Below are positions 15,802 to 19,635 of a DNA stretch of 19,635 bases, one piece after another. The notes under the pieces were generated by a model that worked only from the letters and a program-made list of their open reading frames with translations, was not told the origin of the DNA and searched no databases. Made by a program: the position numbers and the translations under genes. Every line of letters starts with the position of its first letter. Position 1 is the stretch's first letter. Origin of the DNA: Clostridiales bacterium (GTDB taxonomy: Bacteria > Bacillota > Clostridia > Oscillospirales > Ruminococcaceae); the NCBI GenBank assembly GCA_029007575.1, contig JAQXIB010000121.1, forward strand, positions 1-19,635. Direction: 5' to 3'.

Positions 15802-16725
15802 TTGGCTACAACATCTAAAAGGAAAAATAAATGGCTGAAAAACGGTAACTGGGTCTTGTATTTGATGCTGGTGCCCGCATTGATATTGGTTTTGATTTTT
15901 GCATATATTCCTATGTACGGGGTGGTCATTGCCTTTCAGAATTTTAATCCCGCGCTGGGTCTTTTCGGCAATCAGGAATGGTGCGGTTGGGACAACTTTA
16001 AAGCCCTTTTTGATTTGCCGAATACATGGCATGTCATTTGGAATACCATATATCTGGCTAGCATGAAAATGATTTTGGGAATGATCGCGGCAGTGGTCGT
16101 TTCTCTGTTGATCAACGAGGTAAAACGGAGCTGGTATAAGCGATATGTGCAGACGCTGATTTATCTTCCGAATTTCCTTTCATGGGTCATCCTAAGCGGG
16201 ATTTTTATTAGTATTTTTTCTCCACAGGACGGAATTGTTAATAATGTGATTGTCGCTTTGGGCGGGGAAAAAATCTTCTTTTTGGGAGACAACAAATGGT
16301 TCCCGCGGATTTTGATCGCTACCGATGTATGGAAAAATTTCGGATTCGGTACCATTGTTTATCTAGCATCTATTTCTTCCATTGATCCGCAGCTTTATGA
16401 GGCGGCAGACATCGACGGTGCAAACCGACTGCAAAAAATGTGGTTTATTACTTTGCCGGGAATGAAGATGATTATTGTTTTGATGACGATCTTAAATCTG
16501 GGAAATGTACTGAATGCCGGATTTGACCAGGTGTTTAATATGTATTCCTCCATTGTAATGGAATCGGGGGATATTTTGGATACCTTTGTTTACCGCTTGG
16601 GAATCGGTGAGGCGCAGTACAGCATTGCAACGGCGGCAGGCTTGTTTAAATCGGTGGTTTCGCTTCTGTTGATTTCGGTATCCTATTTCGGTGCATACAA
16701 ATTTGCCAATTACAGAATCTTTTAG
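15802..16725 (+). CDS. ABC sugar transporter permease (LplB/YtcP family)
   Basis: A 307-residue integral membrane protein of the MalF/UgpA type. It opens with a basic stretch (TSKRKNKWLKN), then has six hydrophobic segments, the first at about 18-42. The cytoplasmic EAA loop EAADIDGAN...LPG lies at about 200-220 and would dock on the ATPase. The start codon is TTG with TTTGGAGTGA upstream; no ATG fits. It follows the binding-protein gene after 22 bases and is followed by the second permease after 21 bases. LplB-type features such as the YIPMYGVVIAF segment favour a complex-oligosaccharide importer over a maltose system. Confidence 0.92.
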   Translation: MATTSKRKNKWLKNGNWVLYLMLVPALILVLIFAYIPMYGVVIAFQNFNPALGLFGNQEWCGWDNFKALFDLPNTWHVIWNTIYLASMKMILGMIAAVVVSLLINEVKRSWYKRYVQTLIYLPNFLSWVILSGIFISIFSPQDGIVNNVIVALGGEKIFFLGDNKWFPRILIATDVWKNFGFGTIVYLASISSIDPQLYEAADIDGANRLQKMWFITLPGMKMIIVLMTILNLGNVLNAGFDQVFNMYSSIVMESGDILDTFVYRLGIGEAQYSIATAAGLFKSVVSLLLISVSYFGAYKFANYRIF

Positions 16726-16746
16726 CCGAAAAAGGAGGTGTTCATA

Positions 16747-17640
16747 ATGGCTTGTAGAATGCCAAAGCGTAAAAAAAAGATCGAAATATTCCCGATTGTC
16801 AATGGGGTTGTGCTGTTTTTAATTACCATGCTGTGCGTGTTACCGATTGTAAACATTATTGCAATTTCTTTAAGTTCCAAAACTGCGGTGGCAGCCGGAG
16901 AGGTGGCTTTTTTGCCCAAAGAATTTACCCTTGCTGCATACCAGTTTTTAGGACGGAGAATTGAGTTTTGGCGAGCAATGGGGGTGACGCTAAAACGAGT
17001 CGCATTGGGTGGAGGCTTCAGCATGCTGATTACTTTGCTGACCGCCTATCCGCTGTCTAAATCCGAAAGCGCGTTTCCCGGGAGAACGGTGTTTGTCTGG
17101 ATTTTTTTCTTCACATCCCTGTTTGGAGGCGGGTTAATCCCCGGATATATTCTCATTACCGAAATTGGTTTGATGGATAGCATCTGGGCGCTGGTGCTTC
17201 CAGCAGGTGTACAGGTGTTTAACATTGTGGTACTGCTCAATTTCTTCCGGCAGATTCCGAAAGCATTGGAAGAGGCAGCAATTATGGACGGCGCAAATCA
17301 TTTGACGATCTTGTTCCGTGTTTATATTCCAAGCTCTCTTCCGGCAATCGCGACCATTACTTTGTTTGTGATTGTCGGACACTGGAACAGTTGGTTTGAC
17401 GGATTGCTGTATATGAATTTCCCAGAAAATTATCCTCTGCAAACCTATCTGCAGACAATGATTATCGGAAAGGATTTTTCCATGATTACCGGAAATGACA
17501 TTATCGGAATGGGGGAAATTTCAGAAAAAACCATCCAAAGCGCGCAAATCTTTTTAGGCGCCCTGCCGATCATGCTGGTTTATCCGTTTTTACAAAAATA
17601 TTTTGTAAAGGGCTTGATTGTGGGTAGTGTAAAGGAATGA
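16747..17640 (+). CDS. ABC sugar transporter permease (LplC/YtcP family)
   Basis: A 297-residue MalG/UgpE-type permease with six hydrophobic segments and the EAA loop EEAAIMDGAN at about 175-184. Together with the preceding gene it would form the heterodimeric channel. AAAGGAGGTG (16731-16740) lies six bases before the ATG at 16747; the GTG inside that ribosome site (16738) is in frame but cannot be the start. The C-terminus KYFVKGLIVGSVKE is typical for the family. No ATPase gene follows, so a shared MsmK-type ATPase encoded elsewhere must energise uptake, which is usual for this class in Firmicutes. Confidence 0.92.
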   Translation: MACRMPKRKKKIEIFPIVNGVVLFLITMLCVLPIVNIIAISLSSKTAVAAGEVAFLPKEFTLAAYQFLGRRIEFWRAMGVTLKRVALGGGFSMLITLLTAYPLSKSESAFPGRTVFVWIFFFTSLFGGGLIPGYILITEIGLMDSIWALVLPAGVQVFNIVVLLNFFRQIPKALEEAAIMDGANHLTILFRVYIPSSLPAIATITLFVIVGHWNSWFDGLLYMNFPENYPLQTYLQTMIIGKDFSMITGNDIIGMGEISEKTIQSAQIFLGALPIMLVYPFLQKYFVKGLIVGSVKE

Positions 17641-17671
17641 CAGGCTTGCCTGTAAAATAAATATTTATTTA
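17641..17671. other. Small hairpin and AT palindrome between permease and LamG genes
   Basis: ACAGGC-TT-GCCTGT overlaps the permease stop codon region and is followed by the AT-only palindrome AAATAAATATTTATTT just before the LamG ribosome site (AAGGAG). There is no T-run, so termination is unlikely; an RNA-processing or stability role that sets different levels for the last gene is possible. Confidence 0.3.
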
Positions 17672-17686
17672 TAAGGAGCGTTAGTT

Positions 17687-19081
17687 ATGAAAAAATGCAG
17701 AAAAATGGTTGCCTTATTCATGAGCGCAGTACTTATTTTTGCCTCGAGCAGCATAGCTTTAACAGCATATGCAGACGAAACGGTTGAGGTTACCCCATGG
17801 ATGCAGTACACCTTTGACGACGAGAACGGAAGTGATACCGGTACCGCCAAAAACGACGCAACTGCCGTCGGAACACCGAAATTTGGGACCAAGACCGCAG
17901 AGGATGCAGGCCCCTCCGGAAAATACCTGGAGCTGAGCGCAGACGGATATTTCATTGCTCCGGCACAACCTTTTGCCTTTGGGACAGAGGCGTTTACCGT
18001 TTCGTTCTGGGTTAATTTGCCGGCGGACCACGCCACTAATGTTTATGAAAGAGTATTCCAGACTGGTCTGTGGGCGGATACCGGCTTTGCCATTGTGCTC
18101 AACCGTAACGGCGGCGGACAGGCGGCAATTAATGCAGCAGTTTCCGGAGCCGGTGAGGGCGATGACTGGGTTGGAACCTGGGTTAACCCCGGAAGCAATG
18201 CATTTGAAAACGATTATTATGATGGAAAATGGCATTTGATCACCGTGGTGTTCGATCAGCCGAACAAAAAATACGAAATGTATTTGGATGGCGAACATGT
18301 TTCTACGCAAGGCTATACACGGGACAATCTGACGGCATCACCGGATGAGAATAAGCAGTATGTCGGCTTGGGCGTGTTCTATCACTATGAGTCGTTGCCG
18401 GCAGTTTCGGATGATCACGGTCTGGATTATATGCTGGATGACATTTCAATGTACAAGCAAGCATTGACCGCAGAACAGATCAAGGCTTATTATGATGCAA
18501 ACAAAGGAAATGCACAGCCTTTTGATCCGAACAAGGAAGCAACACTGACTGACAGTTTGAGCGGCATTTCGGTGACAGGTGCGGGCTTGGAGAAGGCACA
18601 ACTGTATGTTTCTACCGTAATGAGCGGCGCAACGTTTGATAAGCTATCGGAGACTTACGGAAGCTTTGAAAAATTTATTCTTTATGATGTTTCCATTGAA
18701 CGTCAGGATCAGCCGGTAGAGATTAGCGAAAAGCTTACGTTTAGCATAAATATCCCGGATAAATTGGCAAATCAGAAAAATCTGAAGGTATTCATCGAAG
18801 AAGAGAATGGAACTTTGACCGAGATGGACGCACGTTCCGCAAATGGCCAGCTTCTGTTTGAGACAACCAAACTGGGAAAAATTGCAATTGTAAACACAGC
18901 AGATTCCGACACAAAACAGCCCGGTGACAGCGACGAGGATGGAAATAAGGATATGGAAAAAGAGCCCGAAAATGAAAATCCGATAACCGCCGCGGACAAC
19001 GGTATTTATATGACAATCATCGTTTTGTTGCTGGCGACAGCGATGATCTTGAGCCGTAAACGGGAGTCTGTAAACAAATAA
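17687..19081 (+). CDS. Secreted, membrane-anchored LamG-like (concanavalin A-fold) surface protein
   Basis: A 464-residue exported protein. A signal peptide (basic MKKCRK, hydrophobic 8-27) ends at AYA-D with cleavage near residue 29. Residues about 36-265 form a LamG/Laminin_G_3-type jelly roll: WMQYTFDDENGSD at the start, FTVSFWV in the core, KWHLITVVFD with YEMYLDGE, and LDYMLDDISMYKQALTAEQI at the end, all hallmarks of the fold. A second beta-rich domain of about 120 residues follows, then an acidic Asp/Glu/Lys spacer. The end has NPITA (431-435), a hydrophobic helix (about 441-455) and RKR. This resembles a sortase tail with G replaced by A, so the protein may be only membrane-anchored. 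It is last in the operon, 46 bases after the permease, and probably binds glycan at the surface. Confidence 0.85.
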   Translation: MKKCRKMVALFMSAVLIFASSSIALTAYADETVEVTPWMQYTFDDENGSDTGTAKNDATAVGTPKFGTKTAEDAGPSGKYLELSADGYFIAPAQPFAFGTEAFTVSFWVNLPADHATNVYERVFQTGLWADTGFAIVLNRNGGGQAAINAAVSGAGEGDDWVGTWVNPGSNAFENDYYDGKWHLITVVFDQPNKKYEMYLDGEHVSTQGYTRDNLTASPDENKQYVGLGVFYHYESLPAVSDDHGLDYMLDDISMYKQALTAEQIKAYYDANKGNAQPFDPNKEATLTDSLSGISVTGAGLEKAQLYVSTVMSGATFDKLSETYGSFEKFILYDVSIERQDQPVEISEKLTFSINIPDKLANQKNLKVFIEEENGTLTEMDARSANGQLLFETTKLGKIAIVNTADSDTKQPGDSDEDGNKDMEKEPENENPITAADNGIYMTIIVLLLATAMILSRKRESVNK

Positions 19082-19108
19082 ACAAAACCCTTTCATATGC
19101 AGTAATTT

Positions 19109-19164
19109 ATATAAGCAGGTCATTGCGGGTGAAAATCATTGACACAAAATGACCTGCTTTATAT
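19109..19164 (+). terminator. Probable intrinsic terminator after the sugar-uptake operon
   Basis: ATATAAGCAGGTCATT (19109-19124) pairs with AATGACCTGCTTTATAT (19148-19164), a near-perfect 16-bp stem with one bulged base, closing a 23-base loop. The T-tract is weak (TTTATATT), so termination may be partial. It lies 28 bases after the LamG stop codon. Confidence 0.6.
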
Positions 19165-19216
19165 TCTCAAAAAAATCACATTTCAGATAAAATACGTGGA
19201 TGAATTTGAAAATATA

Positions 19217-19225
19217 TGTTATAAT
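19217..19225 (+). promoter_or_regulatory. Extended -10 promoter before the kinase fragment
   Basis: TGT directly followed by a perfect TATAAT (19220-19225) gives an extended -10; no good -35 is visible. It lies 45 bases before the kinase ATG, giving a short leader. Confidence 0.5.
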
Positions 19226-19269
19226 GTAACAGATATTTTGCTGTATATGATGACGGATGGGGCGATGAT

Positions 19270-19515
19270 ATGTGTCGGTTTTTTCGAGATTTTAGCCAGT
19301 CGGTATTTATCAGAATTATGCTTATTTTTTTTGTTGCTATGATACCTATCGTTTCTCTGAGCTATTATGTTTATTTCTATGGTTCCAATTTGACAAATAA
19401 GGAAATTGCCAAATCTTTTTCAGTGAAAAGCGAGTATGTGATTGAATCACTGGAAAAGGAAGTTGATCGTATTAATTATCTGCTGTATAACTGCATATTC
19501 ATCATGTTTATCTGA
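19270..19515 (+). pseudogene. N-terminal fragment of a YesM-like membrane sensor histidine kinase
   Basis: The frame opens with ATG at 19270 and reads a basic start, a hydrophobic helix at about 13-34 (IMLIFFVAMIPIVSLSYYVY) and an amphipathic stretch ending SLEKEVDRINYLLYN. This is the usual beginning of YesM-type kinases that sit beside LplA/LplB/LplC sugar transporters. After about residue 75 the frame runs into stop codons (81 residues in total) with no extracellular sensor, HAMP, His_kinase or HATPase domain. The break coincides with the start of an unrelated-looking open frame from 19491. The cause may be a rearrangement, an indel, or a wrong assembly join close to the end of the sequence. 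Confidence 0.6.
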
Positions 19516-19635
19516 TCAATTTAGATATTAATGGCGTAAATACGTGGACAGATAGATGGCGTGGCGGTATTGTTTTTTTATCGGAAGCAGCTTCCACTCC
19601 CTCAGCATTTGAAGATGTTTTGGTAGAGGGCTGCA
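19491..19635 (+). CDS. Partial right-handed beta-helix (pectate-lyase-like) protein, internal fragment
   Basis: A frame offset from the kinase is open for 48 codons from 19491 to the window edge; a TAA at 19488-19490 closes it on the left. It reads HIHHVY, then WTDRWRGGIVF, then a TPSAFEDVLVEGC segment. The succession 'xIHxV ... GGIxF ... TPxxFxDVLVExC' is the repeat pattern of right-handed parallel beta-helix proteins related to pectate lyases and glycosidases, recognised from memory. There is no start codon or ribosome site, so this is an internal fragment whose 5' part is missing. 48 open codons alone would not be convincing; the motif order is the evidence. Confidence 0.45.
   Translation, partial: MHIHHVYLINLDINGVNTWTDRWRGGIVFLSEAASTPSAFEDVLVEGC

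Noticed and set aside
19139..19342. 67-codon plus-strand frame overlapping the kinase start
   Set aside because: It begins inside the terminator loop, has no ribosome site and is out of frame with the YesM-like reading.
19525..19635. Minus-strand frame open from the right window edge, reading a basic Tyr/Leu-rich C-terminus
   Set aside because: About 36 codons without motif; the plus-strand beta-helix reading fits a known repeat pattern better.
1..19635. CRISPR arrays, tRNA or rRNA genes, transposases, prophage genes
   Set aside because: No evenly spaced repeats, no cloverleaf with matching arms and no transposase or phage motif was seen on either strand.

Overview
The window looks like a chromosomal segment of an anaerobic Firmicute, probably a Clostridia/Ruminococcaceae-type gut or sludge fermenter. 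The evidence is a set of [FeFe]-hydrogenase maturation genes, an FprA-type flavodiiron protein, Gram-positive lipoproteins, a YesM-like kinase fragment, strong AGGAGG-type ribosome sites and moderate GC. No rRNA, tRNA, CRISPR array, transposase or phage gene is visible.

Layout. (1) 1-5846, + strand: a leader RNA with a -10 box, a strong terminator and a mutually exclusive antiterminator pairing, then a TM1266-family regulator, hydE, hydG, hydF and a flavodiiron protein. HydE, HydG and HydF build the H-cluster of [FeFe]-hydrogenase, and the flavodiiron protein plausibly removes O2 that would damage these enzymes. A 260-base non-coding stretch full of perfect hairpins separates hydE from hydG. 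(2) 5989-10501, + strand: a KdpD-like kinase (lacking the KdpD N-terminal cytoplasmic half) and a KdpE-like regulator, then a DUF368 (PopT-like) membrane protein, a PiT-family phosphate permease with its own promoter, and a DUF47/PhoU-like partner. No Kdp ATPase is present. (3) 10631-12247, - strand: a PutP-type Na+/proline symporter with a bidirectional terminator at its 3' side and a promoter at its 5' side. A cruciform-like multi-hairpin element lies against the -35 box. (4) 12430-19081, + strand: a carbohydrate-uptake locus made of an SGNH-hydrolase lipoprotein, a large sugar-binding lipoprotein, two LplB/YtcP-type permeases (no ATPase) and a LamG-domain surface protein. Its presumed promoter has a weak -35 preceded by a 20-bp-period direct repeat, as expected for an AraC/YesN-type activator site. 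(5) 19109-19635: a terminator, then the N-terminal piece of a YesM-like kinase that breaks off near 19491 and runs directly into what looks like a right-handed beta-helix (pectate-lyase-like) protein in another frame.

The most interesting items are the unassigned terminator/antiterminator leader of the hydrogenase-maturation operon, the direct-repeat operator before the sugar-uptake operon, the two multi-hairpin intergenic elements, a 17-codon leader ORF overlapping the TTG start of the DUF368 gene, and the broken junction at the right edge, which may be a real rearrangement or an assembly join. All family assignments come from reading motifs by eye; no database search was run.
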